A stretch of DNA of 61,789 bases from Lachnospiraceae bacterium. Its GTDB lineage: Bacteria; Bacillota; Clostridia; Lachnospirales; Lachnospiraceae. The number at the start of each line of letters is the position of its first letter. Positions within the stretch are counted from its first letter, which is position 1. The notes below the pieces were generated by a model. The model ran no database searches, was not told the origin of the DNA, and saw only the letters and a list, made by a program, of their open reading frames with translations. This document shows positions 28,033-35,016 of the stretch, piece by piece. Where the stretch lies: positions 1 through 61,789 of the forward strand of contig JAGAYR010000038.1 of assembly GCA_017940415.1 (NCBI GenBank). Reading direction: 5' to 3'. The position numbers and the translations under genes are program-made.

Positions 28033-28816
28033 TTTTTCTCAGCTCTATTTTCTGCATCACTTTAGGAACAAGGCACTGCACTCTGTCTTTGTATTTGACA
28101 TTTACATAATCCTCGAAAAGCTTGGGATCTTCGCTGTTATCCGCAAACATATCCCAGTGTCCCGGAATGACAAGCTCAGTGCCGCATTCACCCGCAAGAT
28201 CCGCCGCTTCCTGATAAGTCATATTGCCGATGGTATCAGCAGCATAGCGTTTGGCATCACGTCCGTTTATGGGAAGCAACTGGACATCTATCTTACCAAA
28301 GCGTCTCAGCTTAAGCAGCATTCCTTCATATCTGAGAGTATCTCCCGCATGATGAATCCTGAATCCGCCAACTTCTATAATGTACTGAAGGCAGGGATAT
28401 TCCCATGTTGAAGGATCGCGGTCCAGAAATTCATGAGCCGCAGCAATGGCATGTATCCTGATATCTCCTATCTCACATACTTCATCGTCATTCATTCCGA
28501 GTGCGTATTCGGGTTTTACTCAGTCCGCGAGAACTGCTTTCCTGCATTTCTTCGGAAAAATAAATCTGGCATCCGGATTGGTCTTTGCCCATATCTTCCA
28601 TGCCTCATGATCTATATGATCGAGATGATCGTGGGTACCGATAAAGATATCAACATCCTTAAGTTCCTTTGCCGGGATTGGTGCGGGAGTCTGTCTTGTT
28701 TTCAGGGGACTTGCATAATAATCGATCACTATGGTCTTATCCCCTGCCTTGATCATAAGGCCCATCTGACCCAGCCAATATAAATCAAGTTTTTTCATCT
28801 CGTGAAGTTTGTCCAT
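28016..28816 (-). pseudogene. MBL-fold metallo-hydrolase (UlaG-like) interrupted by in-frame TGA
   Basis: Two open stretches lie in one and the same frame. The first, from the ATG at 28816 (GAGGA ribosome binding site), codes for YWLGQMGLMI and the metal motif THDHLDH. It ends with TGA at 28520-28522. The second resumes straight after with VKPEYALGMNDDEV and goes on to AAHEF, the conserved HHAGD and IPGHWDMF, ending at 28016. No base is lost or gained, so a single substitution (for example from TGG or GGA) explains it. The homologues are L-ascorbate-6-phosphate lactonase-like hydrolases of about 265 residues, and the joined length fits. A sequencing error or readthrough cannot be excluded. 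Confidence 0.85.
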
Positions 28817-28903
28817 ACTCTGTCCTCATACTCGGGAAGGCCGTTCTTCTCCTTACCCAGAGCTATACTTTCCATCAAAGTTTCCGATATTAGGATGATA
28901 AAA

Positions 28904-28946
28904 CAAAAAAAAGAGCAATTCTTCCGATAAATTGGAATAATTGCCC
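28904..28946 (-). terminator. Terminator after the homocysteine/iron operon
   Basis: On the minus strand GGGCAATT-A-TTCC pairs with GGAA-G-AATTGCTC across an 8-base loop and is followed by eight T. It lies just past the stop of the ATPase gene at 28958 and closes the run of genes that begins at 36258. Confidence 0.88.
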
Positions 28947-28957
28947 CATTTTTTGAC

Positions 28958-29716
28958 CTATACGGTTATCAGATAATCACCTTCGTCATCGGAAAATCGT
29001 TTGATCCCGACTCCGAAAACATCGGTGATAATGCCGCTTGATATGATTTGCTTGGGAGTCCCCTCCGCTGCTATCTTACGGTCCTTCATGACTATGATCC
29101 TGTCTGCGATCTCAAGTGCCGTGGAAAGTTCGTGCAAAACCAACACAACCGTTTTCCCCTCATTCCTGAGTCCGGAATAGATTTCCGTTATCTTCTTTCT
29201 GCTCGGCTGGTCAAGATACGTTGCCGGTTCATCCGCTATTATCGTATCGCTCTGTTGAGCCAGCTGCATGGCGATAAAAGCTCTTTGCCTTACGCCTCCC
29301 GATAATGTATCCACGCCGGCTGACGAATACTCATCAACTCCCGTTTTGATCATTGCATCGTTAACAATTTTCTTATCTTCTTCTCCGCTTCTTCTGGAAA
29401 AGCCAAGATATGGAAACCTGCCGTGTGATACAAGAGTCTTTACCGGAATAGAAGGAATCACGGAATGAACCTGAGGCAAAAAAGAAAGTCTCTTAGCCCT
29501 TTCCTTGGGCGGAAGCGACAGGTAATCTTCTCCGTTTAAAATGATCTCACCGCCCGTTACTTTACTGCTTCCGTTTAAAGTCTGCAAAAGCGTAGTCTTA
29601 CCGCAGGCGTTTGGTCCTATCAGAACCGTCAGCTTACCTGTTTCAATTTTTAAGCTGATGTCTTCAAGAAGTGTAATACCGTTTTTGGATACGGTAATGT
29701 TTTTAAATTCAAGCAT
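28958..29716 (-). CDS. FecE/BtuD-type ABC transporter ATPase
   Basis: The 252-residue ATPase energises the FecCD-type permease encoded just upstream. It has Walker A GPNACGKTT (about residue 36), the signature LSGGVRQRAFIAMQLA, Walker B TIIADEPATYLD and the switch His in VLHELSTA. The family imports iron-siderophores, haem or cobamides. Its start overlaps the permease stop by 8 bases. The placement at the end of a sulfite-reduction and siroheme operon suggests supply of iron or a tetrapyrrole for the sulfite reductase; this is inference. Confidence 0.92.
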   Translation of the reverse strand: MLEFKNITVSKNGITLLEDISLKIETGKLTVLIGPNACGKTTLLQTLNGSSKVTGGEIILNGEDYLSLPPKERAKRLSFLPQVHSVIPSIPVKTLVSHGRFPYLGFSRRSGEEDKKIVNDAMIKTGVDEYSSAGVDTLSGGVRQRAFIAMQLAQQSDTIIADEPATYLDQPSRKKITEIYSGLRNEGKTVVLVLHELSTALEIADRIIVMKDRKIAAEGTPKQIISSGIITDVFGVGIKRFSDDEGDYLITV

Positions 29717-30725
29717 TTAATCTGCGGCCTCCTTTCTTAATGACAAGAAGGTACATGAAGAAAGGTCCGCCGATGAAGGACATAATAATACCCGTTGGAA
29801 TCTCATAAGGTGAAAACAAAACCCTTGCAAGAAGATCGCATATCATTACAAATGATGCACCGAGCAGGATGCTGCAGGGAATAAGAAGCTTTGCATCATT
29901 CCCGAAAAGCCTTCTGCATATGTGAGGAACGATAAGTCCGACAAATCCAAGAACTCCCGCATAGCTTACCACGCATCCCGCAAGAATACTTGATACGATC
30001 ATCAGGATAAATCTGACAAGCGAAACCCTCATTCCCAAGGATGCCGCCACATCATCCCCAAGCCCCAGAATGTTCAAGGGCCCTGCCAGAAAAAGTGTGA
30101 CAAGTGCCGCAATCACAATAAGGATTCCGGGAACGGTGATATCTCTTACGGATACACCGGATAGTGATCCTATCAGAAAGGAATTGATATTTAATGCAAT
30201 ATCCGTATCCAGGGTTTTGATCAGATTGATACCTGCGGAAAGAAAGCTCGATACCGTGATACCCGCAAGAATTATGGTAATGCGGGAAGTGTCTGCAAAA
30301 TAAGCAAGTGCAAAGATCGTAAGAGTTGCAAAAAGCGCTCCTCCGAAAGCAAAAACAGGCTGAAGCCATACTTTACCCGGAAAGAATGCAAGTGCGAGCA
30401 TTACGAAAAATCCGGCACCGGAACCCACGCCTATGGTATTGGAGCTTGCCAGAGCATTGTTCATCACTCCCTGCAGGATCACTCCGGCTGCGGAAAGCCC
30501 GGCGCCCGCAAGAAGTCCCGCGATAACTCTGGGCAAACGCACATCCCTTATTATTGTGGTTGATACGGGCGAGATATCCGGTGAGAAAAAAGCTCCAAGT
30601 ACATCACGTACGGAGACCTTAACGCTTCCGAATGAAAGAGACGCCAAAAAAGCGATCACCAAGAATATGATCAATCCCGTAACGAGCATGATTTTTTTAT
30701 CACCTTTTTTCTTATAAGTCTTCAT
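29709..30725 (-). CDS. FecCD-family ABC permease
   Basis: The 338-residue protein shows the hallmarks of the FecCD/BtuC family: RLPRVIAGLLAGAGLSAAGV (about residues 47-66), GVGSGAGFFVMLALAFFPG, and YAGVLGFVGLIVPHICRRLFG near residue 255, with about ten membrane helices. It forms a homodimeric channel for a metal chelate or corrinoid together with the ATPase at 28958-29716 and the lipoprotein at 31325-32347. It overlaps the end of the precorrin-2 dehydrogenase gene by 14 bases, so these genes are translated together. Confidence 0.93.
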   Translation of the reverse strand: MKTYKKKGDKKIMLVTGLIIFLVIAFLASLSFGSVKVSVRDVLGAFFSPDISPVSTTIIRDVRLPRVIAGLLAGAGLSAAGVILQGVMNNALASSNTIGVGSGAGFFVMLALAFFPGKVWLQPVFAFGGALFATLTIFALAYFADTSRITIILAGITVSSFLSAGINLIKTLDTDIALNINSFLIGSLSGVSVRDITVPGILIVIAALVTLFLAGPLNILGLGDDVAASLGMRVSLVRFILMIVSSILAGCVVSYAGVLGFVGLIVPHICRRLFGNDAKLLIPCSILLGASFVMICDLLARVLFSPYEIPTGIIMSFIGGPFFMYLLVIKKGGRRLNA

Positions 30726-31323
30726 TCAATAATCTTTCCGTTTCTTCCCGGGATAAAATTCTTTTTTCTCTGAATGCCATATCAGCTGCCTGCTTCAGAA
30801 TGCGATGCCTTTTATGTGAGTCTTCTATCCTGCTTCGGACCACAGGCCTTAAATCATCCAGAAAATCAAGTATCTCCTCAATGTTATCCGGTATCAGTTC
30901 TTCAATCTGTTTCCGAATGGTAATTGCTGCCTGAGGACTTGCACCGGAACTGGATACTCCTATTACAAGCTTATCTTTTCTTATGACGGAAGGAAAAATG
31001 AAATCACATTTATCTTTTCTGTCCACCACATTTACCGGAATCTTATAATTCCTGCAAAGTTCATACACTTCGTCATCAATATCCGGATTACCCGTTGCCG
31101 ATACTACAAAATCAGCGCCGGACAGATCTTCCGGTGCGTATCTTTTGAGGATACATTTCACTTCGGGATTATCGGAGATCTCTCTTTTTATCTCCGGTGC
31201 AATGACAGTGATGCCGGCCCCCAGCCCCGAAAGCTTTTCTATCTTTTCGAGGGCGATATTTCCGCCGCCGATGATCACTATCTTTTTGTTATCCAGTTCA
31301 TGGAAAAGCGGGAAGTAAGCCAT
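30712..31323 (-). CDS. Precorrin-2 dehydrogenase (CysG N-terminal / Met8-like)
   Basis: The enzyme oxidises precorrin-2 to sirohydrochlorin with NAD and may also insert iron, giving siroheme. From the ATG at 31323 it has 203 residues with the dinucleotide-binding IIGGGNIALEKIEKLSGLG (residues 16-34), VSATGNPDIDDEVYELC, NVVDRKDKCDFIFPSVI and the GVSSSGASPQAA segment. The ATG follows the stop of the binding-lipoprotein gene by 1 base. The uroporphyrinogen methyltransferase and chelatase partners are not in the window. The product is the cofactor of the sulfite reductase at 34135-35007, which explains the position. Confidence 0.88.
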   Translation of the reverse strand: MAYFPLFHELDNKKIVIIGGGNIALEKIEKLSGLGAGITVIAPEIKREISDNPEVKCILKRYAPEDLSGADFVVSATGNPDIDDEVYELCRNYKIPVNVVDRKDKCDFIFPSVIRKDKLVIGVSSSGASPQAAITIRKQIEELIPDNIEEILDFLDDLRPVVRSRIEDSHKRHRILKQAADMAFREKRILSREETERLLNEDL

Positions 31324-31324
31324 A

Positions 31325-32347
31325 TCATTCTCCGTACAAAATGTCGTAAAGTTTTTGGTAAGCTTCTGCCCATCTTGCATTAGGCTTGGAATTATACAGT
31401 TCTTTTTCCAGCACATAATAATGACCGTTCTGAACTGCTGACAGCTGCGCCCAGGCAGGATTATTGATGAGGAGATCTTCTACGTTTGCAAGAGCAGCTT
31501 CCTTATCCTCACCCTGAGTTGTCACAAAGATGTAATCGGGATCTGCAGCTACAATAGCTTCAAGACTGAGATCGTCAAGTATCGCAGAATCAGAATCCGC
31601 TATATTGATGCATCCAAGATCTGCAAGAATCTCACCGCCTACCGTTCCTTCACTGCCCTTTGCCTTAACAGAGCTTGCCGCCGCACGGATAAAAAGTACC
31701 GTGGGATTAGTATCGGGAACAGCTGCTTTGATATCATCTATCTGCCCGGCGATCTGTGTTCCGTACAGATCAAATAAATCTTTTCTTCCCGTAATATCGG
31801 TAAGGATATCAAGCACTCCAAGATAATCGTCAAAATTCGATACCTCAAAATACGCAACATTAAGTCCGGCTGTTTCAAATGTATCAAGAAGTTCCACCTG
31901 TGCATCGGTTCCGGCACTGGCGATCACAAAATCAGGCTGAAGTGCAATAAGAGCTTCCACATTTGGCTCTAGCATTTTACCCAGGTCTGCGGTTCCTTCC
32001 GCAAGATTGTAGCTTTTGAATGCATCACTTACCGCGCCGCTTACTTCTCCACCTGCGAGTGTCCACATATCACAGAAGCTTCCGATAAGTACGGCAACAT
32101 TTTCCGTGCTGCTTACCGTAACCTCTCTTCCGAGAGCATCGATAAATACATACTCCGAAGTCTCTGCCACTTCTGCATCCTCTACAGTCGCCGGCTCTGC
32201 AGCTGACGTAATCTCAACATCGGATGAGATAAGGTTCTCTGAAACTTCAGTATTTTCCGAGCTACGGTCATTTCCGGATGCACATCCTGCTATCAGGAAA
32301 AGAGAAGTAAGTATTGCTATGGATTTTGTTAAAGTAGCTTTTTTCAT
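31325..32347 (-). CDS. FepB/BtuF-type substrate-binding lipoprotein
   Basis: The 340-residue lipoprotein has lipobox LIAGC (Cys22), a Ser/Glu-rich spacer (24-62) and a class III binding fold with the typical DALGREVTV start, EALIALQPDFVIAS, a long backbone helix at about 180-200 and SLEAIVAADPDYIFV. It would deliver an iron chelate, haem-like or corrinoid ligand to the FecCD permease. The upstream ribosome binding site is weak. It sits between the JAMM protease gene (18 bases before) and the precorrin-2 dehydrogenase gene. Confidence 0.9.
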   Translation of the reverse strand: MKKATLTKSIAILTSLFLIAGCASGNDRSSENTEVSENLISSDVEITSAAEPATVEDAEVAETSEYVFIDALGREVTVSSTENVAVLIGSFCDMWTLAGGEVSGAVSDAFKSYNLAEGTADLGKMLEPNVEALIALQPDFVIASAGTDAQVELLDTFETAGLNVAYFEVSNFDDYLGVLDILTDITGRKDLFDLYGTQIAGQIDDIKAAVPDTNPTVLFIRAAASSVKAKGSEGTVGGEILADLGCINIADSDSAILDDLSLEAIVAADPDYIFVTTQGEDKEAALANVEDLLINNPAWAQLSAVQNGHYYVLEKELYNSKPNARWAEAYQKLYDILYGE

Positions 32348-32365
32348 AAATCTGTAAAATCACTT

Positions 32366-32797
32366 TCAATAATAGTATTTCCCGGATATGATCCTGAGAT
32401 CTTCCTTGGATACTTTACCATCCTCTACATGAAAAGAATTCAGCACGGGATTTTCCGCCATAAGTGACAGGATAAAATAGCTTGCATTCTTGTCATAAGA
32501 AAGTCTGATATCTTCCTCGGAAGGTCTTGAAGGAGATTCGGGATGGGAATGCCAGTTACCCAGAGGCTTAAGAGAGTTTGCTCTCATATCCTTTACCGCA
32601 TCAAGCTGCTCTTTGGGATCAAGGGTAAAGTGATCGTCAGAGTGATCCACATTTGTAAGGAAATATACTTTCTTTACAAGCTTTCCTTCCTCCGTTTCTT
32701 CACCTGCGATAAGTCCGCAGGCTTCTTCGGGTAAATGCTCTCTTGCATTTTTTACGATATCGTCATATAAGCGATAATCAATTCTTACGATTGCCAT
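32366..32797 (-). CDS. JAMM/Mov34 metalloprotease acting on the sulfur carrier
   Basis: From the ATG at 32797 (AGGAGA ribosome binding site) the 143-residue protein carries a complete JAMM zinc site: Glu24/25 in PEEACGL and the exact spacing His83-x-His85-x7-Ser93-x2-Asp96. Proteins of this family next to ThiS- and ThiF-like genes trim a precursor tail from the carrier and release the amino acid from carrier-thioester or peptide adducts (Mec in Mycobacterium, HcyD in Wolinella). Here it would expose Gly-Gly on the carrier encoded at 33629-33835 and free homocysteine. It follows the E1-like gene by 16 bases. Confidence 0.9.
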   Translation of the reverse strand: MAIVRIDYRLYDDIVKNAREHLPEEACGLIAGEETEEGKLVKKVYFLTNVDHSDDHFTLDPKEQLDAVKDMRANSLKPLGNWHSHPESPSRPSEEDIRLSYDKNASYFILSLMAENPVLNSFHVEDGKVSKEDLRIISGKYYY

Positions 32798-32813
32798 TTT
32801 GTCTCCTGAATCA

Positions 32814-33629
32814 TTATGCATGTGACTTAAGTTCACATGCCGGCTGCTCATAATCGATGGGCTTAAGTATGGTGGGATGGTCTCCGCATACCTCACAGTT
32901 ATGGGTATCCTTAGGAAGCTTTATCTTATGGAATTCCATGGTAAGCGCATCGTATGTAAGGAGATATCCGGTAAGAAGATCACCTACTCCGATGATGTAT
33001 TTTATGGCTTCCATTGCCTGAAGGCTTCCGATAACTCCGCCCATTGCTCCGATAACGCCTGCCTGCTTACAGGTAGGAACCGCATCCTTCGGAGGCGGAT
33101 TCTTGAATACACATCTGTAACATGGTCCCTGTCCGGGAACATAGGTCATGAGCTGACCCTTGAATCTGATGATACCTGCGTGTGAGAAGGGTTTCTTTTC
33201 AAGAACGCATGCATCGTTTATCAGAAACTTTGCGGGGAAATTGTCGGTTCCGTCGATGATAAAGTCATAATCGCGGATCAGCTGCTGAATATTATCGGAA
33301 TATACGAACTCTCTGTAGGTAGTAACCTCTACATCGGGGTTCATTGCATTCATTGTTTCCTTGGCCGACTGAACCTTTGCTTTACCAACATCAGCAGTCT
33401 GGTGAATGATCTGTCTCTGAAGGTTTGAAAGGTCTACGGCATCGGCATCTACTATACCGATATGTCCTACGCCTGCTGCCGCAAGATACATTGCAGCGGG
33501 AGCTCCGAGGCCGCCGGCACCGATTATAAGTACCTTGGCATTAAGGAGCTTCTTCTGTCCTTTTGCTCCGACTTCCTTAAGAATGATATGTCTGGAATAT
33601 CTCTCAAGCTGCTCGTCAGTAAGTGCCAT
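32814..33629 (-). CDS. ThiF/MoeB/HesA-like carrier-activating enzyme (HcyF-like)
   Basis: The E1-like enzyme adenylates the C-terminal glycine of the ThiS-like carrier so that sulfide can form a thiocarboxylate. The 271 residues include the N-terminal RYSRHIILKEVG, the nucleotide loop GAGGLGAP (37-44), the Arg finger region DLSNLQRQ (67-72) and the zinc pairs Cys170/Cys173 and Cys245/Cys248. Cys187 in PTCKQAGVIG corresponds to the catalytic cysteine position. The ATG at 33629 shares its A with the TGA of the carrier gene, and the ribosome binding site GGGAGG is made from the carrier's Gly codons. An ATG two codons earlier is too close to that site. Confidence 0.9.
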   Translation of the reverse strand: MALTDEQLERYSRHIILKEVGAKGQKKLLNAKVLIIGAGGLGAPAAMYLAAAGVGHIGIVDADAVDLSNLQRQIIHQTADVGKAKVQSAKETMNAMNPDVEVTTYREFVYSDNIQQLIRDYDFIIDGTDNFPAKFLINDACVLEKKPFSHAGIIRFKGQLMTYVPGQGPCYRCVFKNPPPKDAVPTCKQAGVIGAMGGVIGSLQAMEAIKYIIGVGDLLTGYLLTYDALTMEFHKIKLPKDTHNCEVCGDHPTILKPIDYEQPACELKSHA

Positions 33630-33835
33630 CAGCATCCACCTCCCATGAAATAAAGGAACTCAACATTGTCTCCGTCCTTAAGAACGGTGGATTCCTTCTT
33701 ATCTGCCTCAACGAATTCCTCGTTGACAGATACGGTCACATACTCGGGCATCTCAACATTCTCTGCGGCAAGAAGCTCGGGAAGAGTAAGTCCGTCTTTG
33801 TATTCTTTCTTTTCACCTGCTACTGTAATGATCAT
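33629..33835 (-). CDS. ThiS/MoaD-like sulfur carrier protein with Gly-Gly-Gly-Cys tail (HcyS-like)
   Basis: This 68-residue ubiquitin-fold protein starts MIITVAGEKKEYKDGLTLPE and ends YFMGGGC. In thiamine and Moco carriers the protein ends at Gly-Gly; here the last residue is Cys68 after Gly65-67. A residue beyond the glycines means the tail must be clipped before activation, and the JAMM protease gene two genes downstream supplies that function. No thiamine genes (thiG, thiH, thiE) are near, so sulfur delivery for homocysteine is the better reading. It lies 33 bases after the TusA-like gene. Confidence 0.88.
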   Translation of the reverse strand: MIITVAGEKKEYKDGLTLPELLAAENVEMPEYVTVSVNEEFVEADKKESTVLKDGDNVEFLYFMGGGC

Positions 33836-33868
33836 TTTTTCATTCTCCTAAATCTGTATTTGTCCGGA

Positions 33869-34114
33869 TCAGTCTCCGGCCTTCTTAACATAGAGGGTAT
33901 AGGTTCCGTCACCGTTATCATCGAGTTTGAGGATCTGATGTCCTTCGTCTTTGATGGAACGGGGCACATTTTGAACGGGCTCTCCGTCATTCATTCTGAT
34001 GGCAAGAATCTGTCCGTCATCAAGTTCATCAAGTGTTACCTTAGCCTTTACAAAAGTTAAAGGGCAAACCTTATCGGTTATATCAACCGATTCATCAAAT
34101 GCTATATCTGCCAT
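33869..34114 (-). CDS. TusA/SirA-like sulfur-transfer protein
   Basis: The 81-residue protein has the TusA fold: a leading strand with the CP motif VCPLTFVKAKV (Cys17), the LDELDDGQILAIRMNDGE segment and NVPRSIKDEGHQIL. Cys17 can carry a persulfide. The start at 34114 is chosen because GGAAGG lies 8 bases before it, while the two upstream in-frame starts sit on top of that site. Between the sulfite reductase and the carrier genes it may shuttle reduced sulfur to the carrier-activating enzyme. Confidence 0.85.
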   Translation of the reverse strand: MADIAFDESVDITDKVCPLTFVKAKVTLDELDDGQILAIRMNDGEPVQNVPRSIKDEGHQILKLDDNGDGTYTLYVKKAGD

Positions 34115-34134
34115 ATTCATCACCTTCCTTAGTG

Positions 34135-35007
34135 TTATTTACCTTCGTAAGCCGCTTGGATTTCTTTTCTGAACTCCTCTTCTCCTACTCTCTGAAGAGT
34201 CTTTCTGAATCTTTCTCCCGCATTTGCATGCTTGTCGAAAAAGTCGATTGCAGCATCCGCAACTCTGAAGAGTGTTTCTTTATCTTTAATGATGGGAACG
34301 ATCTGCTCACCCTTGTATATCTGGTTTCCGAAAAGTCCTCCGAAAGAAACGATATATCCGGGTTCATGATCCCATGCATCTGTGGGGCAGCTCTTTACGC
34401 AGCGTCCACAGTTATTACACTTCGATGTATCAAGTACAACCTTGCCGTTTTCTTCAAGTGATAATGCGCCTTCCCTGCAAGCCTTGATACAAACTCCGCA
34501 GGAGATGCAGCTCTCGGGCTTGTAATCGATGATGTATCCGCCCTTAACACCCAGGTCGTTTTCCTCACTCTTAAGGCAGTTGTTCATGCAGCCCGTAACT
34601 CCGAATTTGAATTTATGAGGAAGCTCTCTTCCAAAATATCTCTCATCAAATTCCTTGGCCAGTTCGTAACTGTCGATACATCCGCTGGGACATATTGCCG
34701 AGCCCTGACAGGCTGTGACGGTTCTTACTCTGGGACCGCACACACCGGGTTTAACTCCCCCCTCAAGAAGTTTAGCCCTGACCTCTTCGATGTCATTGAA
34801 GCCTATAAAAGGAATCTCAACACCCTGCCTGGAGGTCATATGAACATAACCTTTACCATACTTCTCAGCGACCTCCGCGATGGTCTTGATATTCTCTGCG
34901 GTAAGGTTACCGCCTACAACAGCGAGTCTCAGTGAAAAGAAACCCTTCTGCTTCTGCCTCATGAATCCGCCTTTTTTCAGTGACGAATAATCGATCTGTT
35001 CTGCCAT
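34135..35007 (-). CDS. Siroheme sulfite reductase with two [4Fe-4S] ferredoxin clusters
   Basis: The 290-residue enzyme is the compact, AsrC-like type and would reduce sulfite to sulfide in the cytoplasm. A half-domain with HMTSRQGVEIPF (56-67) binds substrate. The siroheme-[4Fe-4S] cysteines are Cys100, Cys106, Cys140 and Cys144 (CQGSAIC and CMNNC). Two ferredoxin motifs follow inside the same chain, Cys167/170/173/177 and Cys197/200/203/207, so electrons can enter from ferredoxin without a flavoprotein subunit. A GGAGGAAG ribosome binding site precedes the ATG. It is 9 bases after metY. Confidence 0.92.
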   Translation of the reverse strand: MAEQIDYSSLKKGGFMRQKQKGFFSLRLAVVGGNLTAENIKTIAEVAEKYGKGYVHMTSRQGVEIPFIGFNDIEEVRAKLLEGGVKPGVCGPRVRTVTACQGSAICPSGCIDSYELAKEFDERYFGRELPHKFKFGVTGCMNNCLKSEENDLGVKGGYIIDYKPESCISCGVCIKACREGALSLEENGKVVLDTSKCNNCGRCVKSCPTDAWDHEPGYIVSFGGLFGNQIYKGEQIVPIIKDKETLFRVADAAIDFFDKHANAGERFRKTLQRVGEEEFRKEIQAAYEGK

Positions 35008-35016
35008 TTCTTCCTC

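Noticed and set aside
28520-28522. Selenocysteine insertion at the in-frame TGA of the metallo-hydrolase
   Set aside because: No hairpin fitting a bacterial SECIS is seen just after the TGA, the homologues have no Sec or Cys there that I know of, and no selenoprotein genes are nearby. A nonsense mutation is simpler.
33629-35007. Thiamine or molybdopterin biosynthesis for the ThiS/ThiF pair
   Set aside because: No thiG, thiH, thiC, moaE or mogA is in the window, the carrier has an extra residue after Gly-Gly, and MetY, sulfite reductase and JAMM protease surround it.
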